64,000 bases of DNA from Pseudonocardia sp. HH130630-07 (GCF_001698125.1 NZ_CP013854.1:4836001-4900000); one strand, 5' to 3'. Counted from the stretch's first letter, positions 1-8,949 are shown. Made by a program: numbers and translations. Notes: generated by a model from the sequence alone, not told the origin.

Positions 1-504
1 GGCGATCCGGGCGGCCAGCGCCGTCACCACCGGGCGCAGCGCGTCGGCCAGCTCCGGCGGCAGCGGGCCGGCCGGGGCGCCCCGGCCGAACACCTGCAGC
101 GTCCCGGCGACCCGCCCGGCGACCGGGACCGGGACGGTCAGCGACCGCCGCAGCCCGCAGGCCGTCGCCGTGGCGGCGAGTGCCGGGGGTGCGCAGCGGG
201 CGAGATCGGGGGTGCGGACCACGCGGTCGTCGCGCTCGGCGTCCGGACCGGGGCCGGATCCCGCCCGGCGCTGCAGCGTGCCCAGATGGACGGCGGCGGT
301 GTCGGAGCCGAACACCCGTCGTTCCTCGGGGTCGCGCGGATCGGCCGGTTCGCGCAGCGACAGCACCGCTCCACCGACGCGGGCGGCGGGCACGAGCGCG
401 ACGCAGATCCCGGACAGCATCGCGGCCACGTCGACGTTCGCCACCGACGTCGCACCGGCCTGCAGGGCCACCCGCACGAGCGCGGCGGTGGGATCGGGCG
501 TCAT
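1..504 (-). CDS. GAF-domain protein, N-terminal 168 residues (partial)
   Basis: The gene begins with ATG at 504 (a GGGAGGGG purine tract lies just upstream) and runs off the left edge of the window, so only the N-terminal part is seen. Residues about 20-165 look like a GAF sensory fold: alternating hydrophobic strands, a VGGAVLSL strand and a SLTVPVPVAGRVAGTLQVFG segment typical of the last GAF strands. In actinobacteria such proteins often end in an ANTAR RNA-binding domain, but that part lies outside the window, so this is only a possibility. It is divergent from the thiamine transporter, with the riboswitch leader between them. Confidence 0.7.
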   Translation of the reverse strand, partial: MTPDPTAALVRVALQAGATSVANVDVAAMLSGICVALVPAARVGGAVLSLREPADPRDPEERRVFGSDTAAVHLGTLQRRAGSGPGPDAERDDRVVRTPDLARCAPPALAATATACGLRRSLTVPVPVAGRVAGTLQVFGRGAPAGPLPPELADALRPVVTALAARIA

Positions 505-657
505 CTCCTCGTCCCCTCCCTGCCGCGCCTGCGCAGCGTCGCCCGTTCGCCGCACGAGGATAACGATCAGGTCGCGAACCGGCACCCCGGCGGCGCACCG
601 ACGACCACGGACGGGTGACCGGCACCCGTCCGGCGCCGCCGCGTACGGTGGTCGGCG

Positions 658-749
658 TACCGCGGGAGCCCGCGCACCGAGGCTGAGAGGGCGGCAGGAC
701 CGGCCGCCGACCGTTCGAACCTGATCCGGTTGAGACCGGCGTAGGGAGG
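658..749 (+). promoter_or_regulatory. TPP riboswitch (THI element)
   Basis: The conserved THI-box elements are visible in order: a GC stem at about 660-675, CTGAGAGGG at about 682-690, then GAACCTGATCCGG and the closing GCGTAGGGAGG. The aptamer ends seven bases before the GTG of the downstream lipoprotein, and the terminal GGGAGG can also serve as its Shine-Dalgarno. Ligand binding would therefore hide the ribosome site, that is, translational control. It identifies the three following genes as thiamine-related. Confidence 0.95.
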
Positions 750-755
750 CCTCCC

Positions 756-1766
756 GTGTCGGCACGTGCCCGGCCCGTCGTCCTGCTGCTCGCACTCGTG
801 CTCGCGCTGTCCGGCTGCAGCGCCGGAGGATCCGGCGGGGACCAGCCGATCCGCGTCGCGCTGGACTGGACCCCCAACACCAACCACATCGGGCTGTTCG
901 CCGCCCAGCAGGCCGGCTACTTCCGCGACGCCGGGATCGACGTCGAGTTCCTGCCGTACAACCAGACCTCGCCGGACACCCTGGTCGGCAGCGGGGCCGC
1001 GGACTTCGGGATCAGCTTCCAGAGCTCGTTCACCTTCTCCAGGGCGGCCGGGGCCGACATCACGTCGGTGATGGCGGTGCTGCAGCACTGGGCCACCGAG
1101 ATCGCGGTGCGCGCCGACCGGGACGACATCCGGTCACCGCGCGACCTCGACGGGAAGGTCTACGCCGGGTTCGGCGAGCCGGGCGAGGTGCAGAAGATGC
1201 AGGCCGTGATCCGCAACGACGGCGGCCGCGGCGACATCCGGACCGAGGTGCTCAACAGCGCGGCCTACGAGGCGCTCTACGCCGGTCAGGCCGACTTCAC
1301 CGAGCCGTTCGTCAACGTCGAGGGCATCGAGGCCCGGCTGCGCGGCGAGCCGCTGAAGACCTTCCGCTACACCGACTACGGCTTCCCCGACTCCTACAAC
1401 GTGCTGCTGACCGGCAACTCGACCTGGCTGGGCCAGAACCCGGACCGGGCGCGGGCGTTCGTGCAGGCCGTCCAGCGCGGCTACGCGCTCGCGGCGCAGG
1501 ACCCGGCGGGCGCGGCGCGGATGCTGTCCGAGGCGAACCCGGGTGCGTTCACCGACACCCGGCTCCTCGACGAGGGGGCCGCGATGCTCGCCCGCGACCA
1601 CCTGCGCGACGACCGGGGCCGGGTCGGGTTCCAGACGCCCGAGCGCTGGGCCGGGTTCTCCGGCTTCCTCTACGACACCGGGACCGTCGCCGGGCCGGAC
1701 GGTGCGCCGGTCCGGGAGAAGCCGGACTTCGGCACCTGGTTCACCAACGAGTACCTGGCGCCGTGA
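756..1766 (+). CDS. thiY: Pyrimidine-precursor ABC transporter substrate-binding lipoprotein (ThiY-like, NMT1/THI5 fold)
   Basis: 336 aa, GTG start fixed by the riboswitch-proximal GGGAGG. A signal peptide of about 20 residues ends in the lipobox LSGC, so the protein is lipid-anchored outside the membrane. The mature N-terminus has RVALDWTPNTNHIGLF, the hallmark of the NMT1/THI5-like family that binds thiamine pyrimidine precursors such as formylaminopyrimidine. It is preceded by a TPP riboswitch and overlaps the permease by four bases. The role in salvage of a thiamine precursor follows from family plus riboswitch; the exact ligand (pyrimidine versus thiamine) is not shown by the sequence. 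Confidence 0.9.
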   Translation: MSARARPVVLLLALVLALSGCSAGGSGGDQPIRVALDWTPNTNHIGLFAAQQAGYFRDAGIDVEFLPYNQTSPDTLVGSGAADFGISFQSSFTFSRAAGADITSVMAVLQHWATEIAVRADRDDIRSPRDLDGKVYAGFGEPGEVQKMQAVIRNDGGRGDIRTEVLNSAAYEALYAGQADFTEPFVNVEGIEARLRGEPLKTFRYTDYGFPDSYNVLLTGNSTWLGQNPDRARAFVQAVQRGYALAAQDPAGAARMLSEANPGAFTDTRLLDEGAAMLARDHLRDDRGRVGFQTPERWAGFSGFLYDTGTVAGPDGAPVREKPDFGTWFTNEYLAP

Positions 1767-2515
1767 CCCGGCGGCTCGCCCCCGCGGCCCTGGTCGTGGT
1801 CGCGCTGCTGGTGCTCTGGCAGGCCGCGGTGACGGTCTCCGGCGTCCGCCCGCAGGTGCTGCCCTCGCCGCTGCGGGTCGTCGAGCAGGGCTGGGCGTTC
1901 CGCGGGGTGCTGTGGGAGAACACGCTGCCGACCGTCGCGGTGACCGTCGTCGGGTTCACGGTGTCCCTCGTCGTCGCGTGGGCCCTCGCCGTCGCCGTCG
2001 ACTTCTCCTCGTGGCTGCGCCGGGCGCTGACCCCGCTGCTGGTGGCCTCGCAGACGCTGCCGGTGGTCGCGATCGCCCCGCTGCTGATCATCTGGTTCGG
2101 GTTCGGGTTGCTGCCGAAGGTGCTGGTGATCGCGCTGGTCACGTTCTTCCCGATCGCCGTCGGGCTGATCGAGGGCTTCGCCGCGACCGACCGGTCGGCC
2201 ACGGCGCTGCTGCGGTCGATGGGCGCGAGCCGCTGGCAGCGGTTCCGCTACGTGCGGCTGCCCGGGGCGATGCCGTCGTTCTTCACGGCGCTGCGGATCG
2301 CGATCACCTACGCGGTCACCGGGGCGATCTTCGCCGAGTACGTCGGTGCCCGGGCCGGTCTGGGCATCTTCATGCAGCTGCAGAAGAACCAGTTCCGGAC
2401 CGACCTGGTGCTGGCCGCGGTCGCGGTGACGGCGGTGCTGTCGGTCGCCCTGTTCGGCCTGACGTTCCTGGTGCAGCGCCTGGTCACCCCCTGGTACCGG
2501 GGTGATCACCGGTGA
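1763..2515 (+). CDS. thiX: ABC transporter permease, thiamine precursor uptake (ThiX-like)
   Basis: 250 aa integral membrane protein of the BPD_transp_1 family with about six hydrophobic helices. The EAA loop that docks the ATPase is seen near residues 150-175 (ALLRSMGASRWQRFRYVRLP). The GTG start overlaps the upstream stop (GTGA), and its own stop region overlaps the ATPase start in the same way, so the three proteins are translationally coupled. It forms the channel for the ThiY ligand. Confidence 0.88.
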   Translation: MTRRLAPAALVVVALLVLWQAAVTVSGVRPQVLPSPLRVVEQGWAFRGVLWENTLPTVAVTVVGFTVSLVVAWALAVAVDFSSWLRRALTPLLVASQTLPVVAIAPLLIIWFGFGLLPKVLVIALVTFFPIAVGLIEGFAATDRSATALLRSMGASRWQRFRYVRLPGAMPSFFTALRIAITYAVTGAIFAEYVGARAGLGIFMQLQKNQFRTDLVLAAVAVTAVLSVALFGLTFLVQRLVTPWYRGDHR

Positions 2516-3249
2516 AGGTGTCGGTGCGGGACCTGTCGGTGTCCTACGGTGATCTGCCCGTGCTGTCGGGGCTGTCGCTCGACGTCGCGGCGGGGGAGTT
2601 CGTCTCGGTGCTCGGCCCGTCCGGGTGCGGCAAGTCGACGCTGTTCGGGGCGCTGGCCGGGATCCTGGACGGCGCATCGGCCGCCGGGTCCGTCCAGGTG
2701 GACGGCGGCCCGGTGCGCGGCGCGCCGTTCGGGCTGATGCCGCAGCAGGACCTGCTGTTCCCGTGGCGGACGGTGCTGGACAACACCACCCTCGGCCTGG
2801 AGGTCGCCGGGGTGGGCCGGCGGGAGGCCCGGGAGCGGGCCAGGGCGCTGTTCGCCCCGTTCGGGCTGGACGGCTTCGAGGGGGCGCGCCCGGCCGAGCT
2901 GTCCGGCGGGATGCGGCAGCGGGCCGCGCTGCTCCGCACGGTCGTCGGCGGGCGGGAGGTGCTGCTGCTCGACGAGCCGTTCGGTGCGCTGGACGCGCTG
3001 ACCCGCACCGGGATGCAGGAGTGGCTGGAGACGGTCCGGGCCCGCTACGGCTGGACGACGCTGCTGATCACGCACGACGTCCGGGAGGCCGCGTTCCTGT
3101 CCGACCGGGTGCTCGTGCTGTCCGCGCGGCCGGCGACGGTGCTGCGTGAGATCGCGGTGGACCTGCCGCGGCCGCGGACCCGCGAGATGCTCACGGACCC
3201 GCGGCTGGCCGCGGTCGAGGCGGAGCTGCTGGCGACGCTGCGCGGCTGA
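2512..3249 (+). CDS. thiZ: ABC transporter ATP-binding protein, thiamine precursor uptake (ThiZ-like)
   Basis: 245 aa. Walker A is GPSGCGKST (residues about 36-44), the Q-loop is MPQQD, the signature is LSGGMRQR, Walker B is VLLLDEPFGALD, and the H-loop is LLITHDVREA. Sequence type matches the nitrate/taurine/ThiZ ATPase class that pairs with NMT1-type binding proteins. Last gene of the TPP-riboswitch operon, overlapping the permease by four bases. It supplies ATP-driven power for import. Confidence 0.9.
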   Translation: MKVSVRDLSVSYGDLPVLSGLSLDVAAGEFVSVLGPSGCGKSTLFGALAGILDGASAAGSVQVDGGPVRGAPFGLMPQQDLLFPWRTVLDNTTLGLEVAGVGRREARERARALFAPFGLDGFEGARPAELSGGMRQRAALLRTVVGGREVLLLDEPFGALDALTRTGMQEWLETVRARYGWTTLLITHDVREAAFLSDRVLVLSARPATVLREIAVDLPRPRTREMLTDPRLAAVEAELLATLRG

Positions 3250-3256
3250 GGACGGC

Positions 3257-3271
3257 ACCGCCGTCGGCGGT
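3257..3271. terminator. Short GC hairpin between convergent genes
   Basis: A perfect 6-bp stem (ACCGCC / GGCGGT) with a 3-base loop lies in the 46-bp gap between the convergent thiZ and methyltransferase genes. There is no T-tract, as usual for high-GC actinobacteria. It may serve both strands; this is inferred from placement only. Confidence 0.4.
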
Positions 3272-3295
3272 TGAGGACGGCCCGGGGCTGCGGGG

Positions 3296-3928
3296 TCAGC
3301 CGTCCCGGCGCAGCACCAGCACGTGGTCGACGACCTCGGCGGTCTGCCCGCCGGGACCGGTCGCCGTCCGGGTCGGCCGGTCGGCGCGCACCACGGTCAC
3401 CGGCGCCGGCCCGATCCCGGCGAACACCTCCTCCGGGGTGGGGAAGTGGGTGTCCGGGTCCTGGTTCCAGGACCAGGGCGCCGTCGACCCGTGGTCGACC
3501 AGCAGGAGCAGGCCGCCGGGGCGCAGCGCCTCGACCGCCGTCCGCAGTACCCGGTCCCGGGGCAGCTCGAACGGGGTCTGGAAGTACATCGCCGACACCA
3601 GGTCGAAGCGACCGGCCGGGAACGTCGCCGCCAGGTCGTGCCGTTCGGCCCGCACCCGGTCGGTGAGCCCGGCCGTGACCGCCCGGGCCGCGAGCGCGTC
3701 GGTCGCGGCCCCGGCGATGTCGACGGCGGTGACCCGCCAGCCGCGCTCGGCCAGCCACAGCGTGTCCCCGCCCGGTCCGCAGCCGAGGTCGAGGGCGTCG
3801 CCGGGGGCCAGGCCGGCGGCCAGCTCCGCCAGCCGGGGATTGACCCGCGGCACCGCGCCGGGGTCGCGGCCGGTGTAGACCGCCTCCCAGAAGGCGGCGG
3901 GATCGTCGTGGTCGGGTGGTGTGCTCAT
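3296..3928 (-). CDS. Class I SAM-dependent methyltransferase
   Basis: 210 aa from ATG 3928, chosen because GAGAGGGG lies just upstream; an upstream in-frame extension to 4027 has no such site. Motif I is ALDLGCGPGGDT (about residues 40-51), followed by the acidic end of strand 2 in VTAVDIAG and the motif II region DLVSAMYF. The layout is that of small-molecule methyltransferases of the UbiE/TehB-like group. The substrate cannot be deduced. It is convergent with thiZ and divergent from the xylose-type transporter. Confidence 0.8.
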   Translation of the reverse strand: MSTPPDHDDPAAFWEAVYTGRDPGAVPRVNPRLAELAAGLAPGDALDLGCGPGGDTLWLAERGWRVTAVDIAGAATDALAARAVTAGLTDRVRAERHDLAATFPAGRFDLVSAMYFQTPFELPRDRVLRTAVEALRPGGLLLLVDHGSTAPWSWNQDPDTHFPTPEEVFAGIGPAPVTVVRADRPTRTATGPGGQTAEVVDHVLVLRRDG

Positions 3929-4191
3929 GGGGTTCCCCTCTCGTCGGTTCCCGCGATCCTGCCGAGCCCGGGCGTCGGACGGCAATTTTCGTTGCTGTTC
4001 CGGCAAGTCCGGTCGACCCACCTCCACAACAAACCTCCGATGCCGTTACCGAATCGTCATCACTCTGGGGAACTGTTTCGATTCAGGCGACTGTCGGACA
4101 TGGCATACGGCGAATACGTTGGCGGTCGCAACATTCACTCGGTCGTGCGACACGGCGGGTGATCCACAACGCGGTGGAGGAGAAGGCGTCG
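3929..4191 (+). promoter_or_regulatory. Divergent control region upstream of the xylose-type transporter
   Basis: This 263-bp gap, especially about 3985-4140, is clearly richer in A and T than its surroundings. It must hold the promoters for the methyltransferase and for the sugar transporter. A strong ribosome site (GGAGGAGAAGG, about 4176-4186) precedes the transporter start. I could not assign a convincing -35/-10 pair or a ROK-type operator by eye. Confidence 0.4.
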
Positions 4192-5337
4192 ATGAAGATG
4201 CGGGAAGCGGGGCGTCGTCCCCGGCTGCGGCGGGCGTTCGCGGCGGCGGGCCTCGGTCTGCTGCTCGCGGTCGCGGGATGCGGCCAGAACAGCGCCGGCG
4301 GCGACCAGGAGGCCCCGGCGGGTGACGCCGGCGGCGCGGGCGGGCTCAAGGTCGGGGTGATCCTCCCCGAGACCGACACGTCGGCCCGCTGGGAGGGCTT
4401 CGACAAGCCCATGCTGGACAAGGCGCTGCGGGCCCAGGGGCTCGATCCGGACATCCAGAACGCCCAGGGGGACGAGCAGAAGTTCTCCACGCTGGCCGAC
4501 GGGATGATCTCCAGCGGGGTCAAGGTCATGATCATCGCCTCGATCAGCGGCGACGGCGGCAACGCCGTCGCGGAGAAGGCCAAGGCGCAGGGGATCCCGG
4601 TCATCGACTACGACCGGCTCAACCTGGGCGGGGTCAGCGACTACTACGTCTCGTTCGACAACGAGAAGGTCGGCGAGCTGCAGGGCCAGGGCCTGATCCA
4701 GGGCGTCGGCGCCAAGCCGGGCGCGCAGATCATCCAGATCGAGGGCGCACCGACCGACAACAACGCCACCCTCTACACCCAGGGCCAGCTCAAGGCGCTG
4801 CAGCCGAAGTACGACTCCGGCGAGTACAAGCTGGTCCAGAACCAGCCGATCGACAAGTGGGACAACCAGGTCGCCGGGACCACGTTCGAGCAGATCCTGA
4901 CCGGCAACGGCGGCAAGGTCGACGGCGTGGCCGTCGCCAACGACGGCATGGCCGGATCGGTCGTCACGGTGCTCGCGAAGTACGGCCTCAACGGCAAGGT
5001 CCCGGTCACCGGCCAGGACGCCACCGCCGACGGTCTCGCCGCGATCCTGCGCGGCGACCAGTACATGACGGTGTTCAAGCCGATCCAGGAGGAGGCCGAC
5101 GCGGCGGCGAAGCTGGCCGGAGCGCTGGCGAAGGGTGACACCGCGGGTGCCGACGCCGTCGCCACCCAGACGGTGAACGACCCGGACGGCAACCGGGACG
5201 TGAAGTCCGTGCTGCTCGAGCCGCAGCTGATCACCAAGGACAACGTCAAGACGGTCACCGACGCCGGTTACATCAAGGCCGCCGACATCTGCACCGGCGC
5301 GAACGCGCAGGCCTGCGGCCAGCTCGGCATCCAGTAA
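4192..5337 (+). CDS. xylF: Xylose-type sugar ABC transporter substrate-binding lipoprotein
   Basis: 381 aa from ATG 4192, placed by GGAGGAGAAGG; a much longer upstream reading frame exists but crosses the A/T-rich promoter region. The signal peptide ends at lipobox AVAGC (Cys about 28). A periplasmic-binding-protein-like I domain (Peripla_BP_4) follows: KVGVILPETDTSARW, ...VKVMIIASISGDGG, VIDYDRLN, VAVANDGMAGSV and VTGQDAT are the ligand-pocket segments typical of XylF. It heads an operon with an ATPase and a permease and is followed by a ROK regulator. D-xylose is the family ligand; another pentose remains possible. Confidence 0.86.
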   Translation: MKMREAGRRPRLRRAFAAAGLGLLLAVAGCGQNSAGGDQEAPAGDAGGAGGLKVGVILPETDTSARWEGFDKPMLDKALRAQGLDPDIQNAQGDEQKFSTLADGMISSGVKVMIIASISGDGGNAVAEKAKAQGIPVIDYDRLNLGGVSDYYVSFDNEKVGELQGQGLIQGVGAKPGAQIIQIEGAPTDNNATLYTQGQLKALQPKYDSGEYKLVQNQPIDKWDNQVAGTTFEQILTGNGGKVDGVAVANDGMAGSVVTVLAKYGLNGKVPVTGQDATADGLAAILRGDQYMTVFKPIQEEADAAAKLAGALAKGDTAGADAVATQTVNDPDGNRDVKSVLLEPQLITKDNVKTVTDAGYIKAADICTGANAQACGQLGIQ

Positions 5338-5351
5338 CCCGCACCCGACCA

Positions 5352-5388
5352 CCGGGCCGCGGCGGGACGACCTCCCGCCGCGGCCCGG
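5352..5388 (+). terminator. Perfect 16-bp intercistronic stem-loop
   Basis: Two 16-base arms (5352-5367 and 5373-5388) are exactly complementary around a 5-base loop, 14 bases after the binding-protein stop and 22 bases before the ATPase start. There is no U-run. The position is classic for a partial terminator or a 3' RNA-stabilising hairpin that lets the binding protein be made in excess over the membrane components. Confidence 0.7.
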
Positions 5389-5410
5389 TATCCCACCCGG
5401 AGGTACGGCC

Positions 5411-6184
5411 ATGGCCGAACCGATCCTGTCCCTGCGCGGGGTGAACAAGAGCTTCGGCGCCGTGCGGGTCCTGCACGGAGTCGACCTGTCGGTCCGCGCC
5501 GGAGAGGTCACCGCACTCGTCGGCGACAACGGGGCGGGCAAGTCCACCCTGGTCAAGTGCGTCGCCGGCATCCACCCGATCGACGACGGCGAGATCGTCT
5601 TCGACGGCGCCCCGGTCACGCTGAACGCCCCGACCGACGCGGCACGGCTCGGCATCGAGGTCGTCTACCAGGATCTCGCGCTCGCCGACAACCTCGACAT
5701 CGTCCAGAACATGTTCCTCGGCCGCGAACGCGGCCGCCCGTGGATGCTCGACGAGGCGTCCATGGAGCAGGCGGCGCGGGACACCCTCGCGTCGCTGTCG
5801 GTGCGCACCGTGACCTCGGTCCGCACCCCGGTCGCGTCGCTGTCCGGCGGGCAGCGGCAGACCGTCGCGATCGCGAAGTCGGTGCTGTGGGACTCGCGCG
5901 TCGTGCTGCTCGACGAGCCGACCGCGGCTCTCGGCGTCGCCCAGACCCGCCAGGTGCTCGACCTGGTGCGCCGGCTCGCCGAGCAGGGGCTCGCGGTCGT
6001 CCTGATCAGCCACAACATGGCCGACGTCTTCGAGGTCTCGGACCGCGTCGCCTGCCTGTACCTCGGCCGGATGGTCGCCGAGGTGCCGACGTCGGAGGTC
6101 GACCACTCCCAGGTCGTGCAGCTGATCACCGCCGGGCGCTCCGGCGAGCTGGGCCTGGCCCGGCCCGAGTCGGCGGCCGTCTAG
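5411..6184 (+). CDS. xylG: Sugar ABC transporter ATP-binding protein (single domain)
   Basis: 257 aa. Walker A GDNGAGKST, Q-loop VVYQDLALADN, signature LSGGQRQ, Walker B VVLLDEPTAALG and the switch LISHNMADV are all present. XylG of E. coli has two ATPase domains in about 500 aa; this protein is a complete single-domain type as in FrcA-like systems, so it is not truncated. SD GGAGG precedes the start. It presumably works as a homodimer with the downstream permease. Confidence 0.86.
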   Translation: MAEPILSLRGVNKSFGAVRVLHGVDLSVRAGEVTALVGDNGAGKSTLVKCVAGIHPIDDGEIVFDGAPVTLNAPTDAARLGIEVVYQDLALADNLDIVQNMFLGRERGRPWMLDEASMEQAARDTLASLSVRTVTSVRTPVASLSGGQRQTVAIAKSVLWDSRVVLLDEPTAALGVAQTRQVLDLVRRLAEQGLAVVLISHNMADVFEVSDRVACLYLGRMVAEVPTSEVDHSQVVQLITAGRSGELGLARPESAAV

Positions 6185-6249
6185 TGGCCGACCGTCCCGA
6201 GCAGAACCCCGCCACCCCGACCGACGACGCGCAACCGGGAGGAGACACC

Positions 6250-7752
6250 GTGACCGACCGGTCACCCGCACCGGAGCGCGAGCAGCACCCCGCCGCGCCC
6301 GCCACCGAGCCCACCGACGCCACCGAGGAACCGCGCAGCGCGGCGCAGCGGGCGAACCCCGCGAACCGGGCCGCGGACTTCGGCATCGACACCACCGCCC
6401 GCAGCACCGGTGAGGCGGTCGTCGCCTACCTGAAGGGGCTGCGCGCCGGGGAGCTGGGCTCGCTGCCCGCGCTGCTCGGCCTGGCGGCGCTGTTCGTGCT
6501 GTTCACCGTGCTGGACTCCGGCGGCACCTTCGCCAGCCTGCTCAACCTGGCCAACCTGCTCCAGCAGGGCGCCGGCCCGACGATCATCGCGATGGGCCTG
6601 GTCTTCGTCCTGCTCACCGGCGAGATCGACCTGGCGGCGGGCACCGCGTCCGGGCTCGCCGCGGCGCTGATGGCGCTGCACCTGGTCAACGACGGCAACG
6701 TCCTCGGCGCGACCGGCACCGTCGTGTTCGTGCTGCTGGTGATCGTGATGGTCGTGGCGGCCGGGCTCGCGGCGCTGGTCCGGGTGTGGGCCGGCACCGT
6801 CGTCAGCCTGCTGACGGCCGCGGTGCTGGTGATCGGCGTCCCGGCGACGCCGTGGACGGTGATGGGGATCGCGGTCGGTGTCGGCGTCGTGATCGGCTGC
6901 CTCACCGGTTTCCTGGTCGCCCGGGTCGGGATGCCGTCCTTCGTGGTCACCCTGGCCCTGTTCATCACCTGGCAGGGCGTGATCCTGCAGCTGATCGGGG
7001 ACGGCGGCACGCTGGCCCTGCGCGACCCGCTGATCAACGCGGTGGCCAACGGCAACCTGTCGGTCCCGGCCTCCTGGGTACTGTTCGTCGTGGGCGCAAG
7101 CGCTTACGCGGTGATCCAGCTGGTCCGTCAGCGGTCCCGGCTGCGCGGTGGCCTGGTGGCCAGGCCGACCGGCCTGGTGCTGATCAAGATCGGGGCGGTG
7201 GTCGTGCTGGGCGGGCTGGCCACCTTCGCGCTGACCCAGGACCGCTCGCCGGGGGTGATCGCGATCGCCGGGGTGCCCTACGTGGTGCCGCTGGTGCTCG
7301 TCCTGCTGGTGCTGGGCACCTGGGTGCTGGACCGGACCCGGTTCGGCCGGCACGTGTACGCGGTCGGCGGGAACCGGGAGGCGGCCCGGCGGGCCGGGAT
7401 CGACGTCGTCCGCATCCGGGCGTCGGTGTTCGTCATCGCGACGGCGTTCGCGGCGGTCGGCGCCATCGTCTACTCCTCGAAGATCGGGTCGGTGAACCCG
7501 GCGGCCGGTGGCGGCAACACGCTGCTGTTCGCCGTCGGTGCCGCGGTGATCGGCGGGACCTCGCTGTTCGGCGGGCGCGGCCGGATCTCGAACGCGGTCA
7601 TCGGTGGCACCGTGCTGGCGACCGTGCAGAACGGACTGGGCCTGCTCAAGCAGCCGGCCGCCGTCGTGTTCGTCGTGACCGGTCTGGTGCTGCTGCTGGC
7701 CGCGGCCGTCGACGTGCTGTCCCGGCGACGCTCGGCGGCCACCGGGCGATAG
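6250..7752 (+). CDS. xylH: Xylose-type sugar ABC transporter permease
   Basis: 500 aa from GTG 6250, preceded by GGGAGGAG. An earlier in-frame GTG at 6184 would overlap the ATPase stop but lacks a ribosome site. After a hydrophilic Pro/Ala/Thr-rich N-terminus of about 75 residues come 10 or more membrane helices of the BPD_transp_2 family. GLVFVLLTGEIDLAAGT, VTLALFITWQG and YAVGGNREAARRAGI are the family landmarks. The long hydrophilic N-terminal tail is typical of actinobacterial XylH-like permeases. Confidence 0.86.
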   Translation: MTDRSPAPEREQHPAAPATEPTDATEEPRSAAQRANPANRAADFGIDTTARSTGEAVVAYLKGLRAGELGSLPALLGLAALFVLFTVLDSGGTFASLLNLANLLQQGAGPTIIAMGLVFVLLTGEIDLAAGTASGLAAALMALHLVNDGNVLGATGTVVFVLLVIVMVVAAGLAALVRVWAGTVVSLLTAAVLVIGVPATPWTVMGIAVGVGVVIGCLTGFLVARVGMPSFVVTLALFITWQGVILQLIGDGGTLALRDPLINAVANGNLSVPASWVLFVVGASAYAVIQLVRQRSRLRGGLVARPTGLVLIKIGAVVVLGGLATFALTQDRSPGVIAIAGVPYVVPLVLVLLVLGTWVLDRTRFGRHVYAVGGNREAARRAGIDVVRIRASVFVIATAFAAVGAIVYSSKIGSVNPAAGGGNTLLFAVGAAVIGGTSLFGGRGRISNAVIGGTVLATVQNGLGLLKQPAAVVFVVTGLVLLLAAAVDVLSRRRSAATGR

Positions 7753-7779
7753 TGGCGATGATCAGGTGACGAAGACCAG

Positions 7780-8949
7780 GTGACGACCCCGACCGGAACC
7801 CGCCCGGACGACGCGCGCCGGCACAACCGGACCGCGCTGCTGCGCCGGCTGCACGTCGACGGACCCAGTACCCGGGCCACCCTGGCCGGCGAGCTCGGGC
7901 TCAACCGCAGCACGATCAAGGCGGTGGTGGACGGGCTCGCCGACACCGGCCTGGTCACCGAGGCGGTGCCGGCGCAGCGGTCCGGGGCGGGCCGGCCGTC
8001 GCTGCTCGTGCTCCCGGAGCCGCAGGCCGCGGTGGTGCTCGCCGTCGACGTGCGGGTGGACCAGGTCGCGCTGGCGATGGTCGGGATCGGCGGGCAGGTG
8101 CTCGGGCGGCACAGCTGGAACCTGCACCGGACCACCCGGCTGCCCGGCGAGGTGATCACCCATCTCGTCGAGTCCGCCGAGCTGCTGCGCGACGAGCTCG
8201 GGGTCTCCGAGCACGGCGTCGGGGTGTCGGTGCCCGGGGTGGTGCGCCGCTCCGACGGCTTCGTGCACGAGGCCCCGAACCTGGGCTGGCGCGACGTCGG
8301 GCTCGGGACCCGGCTCGCGTCCGTGCTGGGCCGCCCGGTGCAGGTCGCGAACGACGCCGAGTCCGGTGCGCTGGCTGAGCACCTGCGCGGGGTGGGGCGC
8401 GACGTGCCCGACATGGTCTACCTGTCGGCCGACGTCGGGGTGGGCGGCGGCGTCGTCTCCGGCGGACGGCCGTTGCGCGGTACCGGCGGCTACGTCGGGG
8501 AGCTGGGGCACCTGCTCGTCCGTCCGGACGGGCGGGACTGCTTCTGCGGGTCCCGCGGCTGCTGGGAGACCGAGGTCGGGGAGCCGGCGCTGTGCCGGGC
8601 GCTCGGCCTGCCCGAGGACACCGCCCGCGGGGTGCTGATCGCCGAGCTGCGTTCGCTCGCCGGGGTGCCCGGCCGGGCCGAGGAGCTGCTCGGCGGGTTC
8701 GCCGGGTGGATGGCGGCCGGGCTGGTGACGGTGGTCAACGTGCTGGCCCCGGAGCTGCTCGTGCTCGGCAACCTGTTCGGCGCGCTGCCCGCGCCGGTGG
8801 TCGACCGGGTCCGCTGCGAGGTGGAGCGGCGCAGCATGGTGAGCCGGGCGGCGGGCGGGACCCGGATCGCGGTGTCCCCGCTCGGCCGGGACGGCGCGCT
8901 CGTAGGAGCGGCCGAGCTGGCCTTCGAACCCGTCCTGGAGGCCGTCTGA
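7780..8949 (+). CDS. ROK-family transcriptional regulator (XylR-like)
   Basis: 389 aa. An N-terminal winged helix (residues about 15-75; STRATLAGELGLNRSTIKAVVDGL is split by helix-turn-helix spacing) is followed by a ROK domain with the Zn-binding CxCGxxGCxE motif (CFCGSRGCWE, about residue 250). Such proteins repress sugar operons and are released by the sugar. Adjacency to the xylose-type transporter makes that operon the likely target. Its stop (TGA 8947-8949) abuts the stop of the convergent gene with zero spacing. Confidence 0.85.
   Translation: MTTPTGTRPDDARRHNRTALLRRLHVDGPSTRATLAGELGLNRSTIKAVVDGLADTGLVTEAVPAQRSGAGRPSLLVLPEPQAAVVLAVDVRVDQVALAMVGIGGQVLGRHSWNLHRTTRLPGEVITHLVESAELLRDELGVSEHGVGVSVPGVVRRSDGFVHEAPNLGWRDVGLGTRLASVLGRPVQVANDAESGALAEHLRGVGRDVPDMVYLSADVGVGGGVVSGGRPLRGTGGYVGELGHLLVRPDGRDCFCGSRGCWETEVGEPALCRALGLPEDTARGVLIAELRSLAGVPGRAEELLGGFAGWMAAGLVTVVNVLAPELLVLGNLFGALPAPVVDRVRCEVERRSMVSRAAGGTRIAVSPLGRDGALVGAAELAFEPVLEAV

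Noticed and set aside
4085..4130. GGCATACGGCGAATACG before xylF as a fifth LacI operator
   Set aside because: Half-site spacing is two bases too long and the central CG dyad is missing, so it does not fit the four-site pattern.
4135..5655. 506-residue open frame on the minus strand across the sugar-binding protein
   Set aside because: It is the antisense shadow of a clear XylF gene in GC-rich DNA; the translation is Arg/Leu/Val-rich with no domain.
5411..6184. XylG as a truncated gene, since it is half the length of E. coli XylG
   Set aside because: All motifs of one complete ATPase domain are present and single-domain ATPases are normal in this transporter class.
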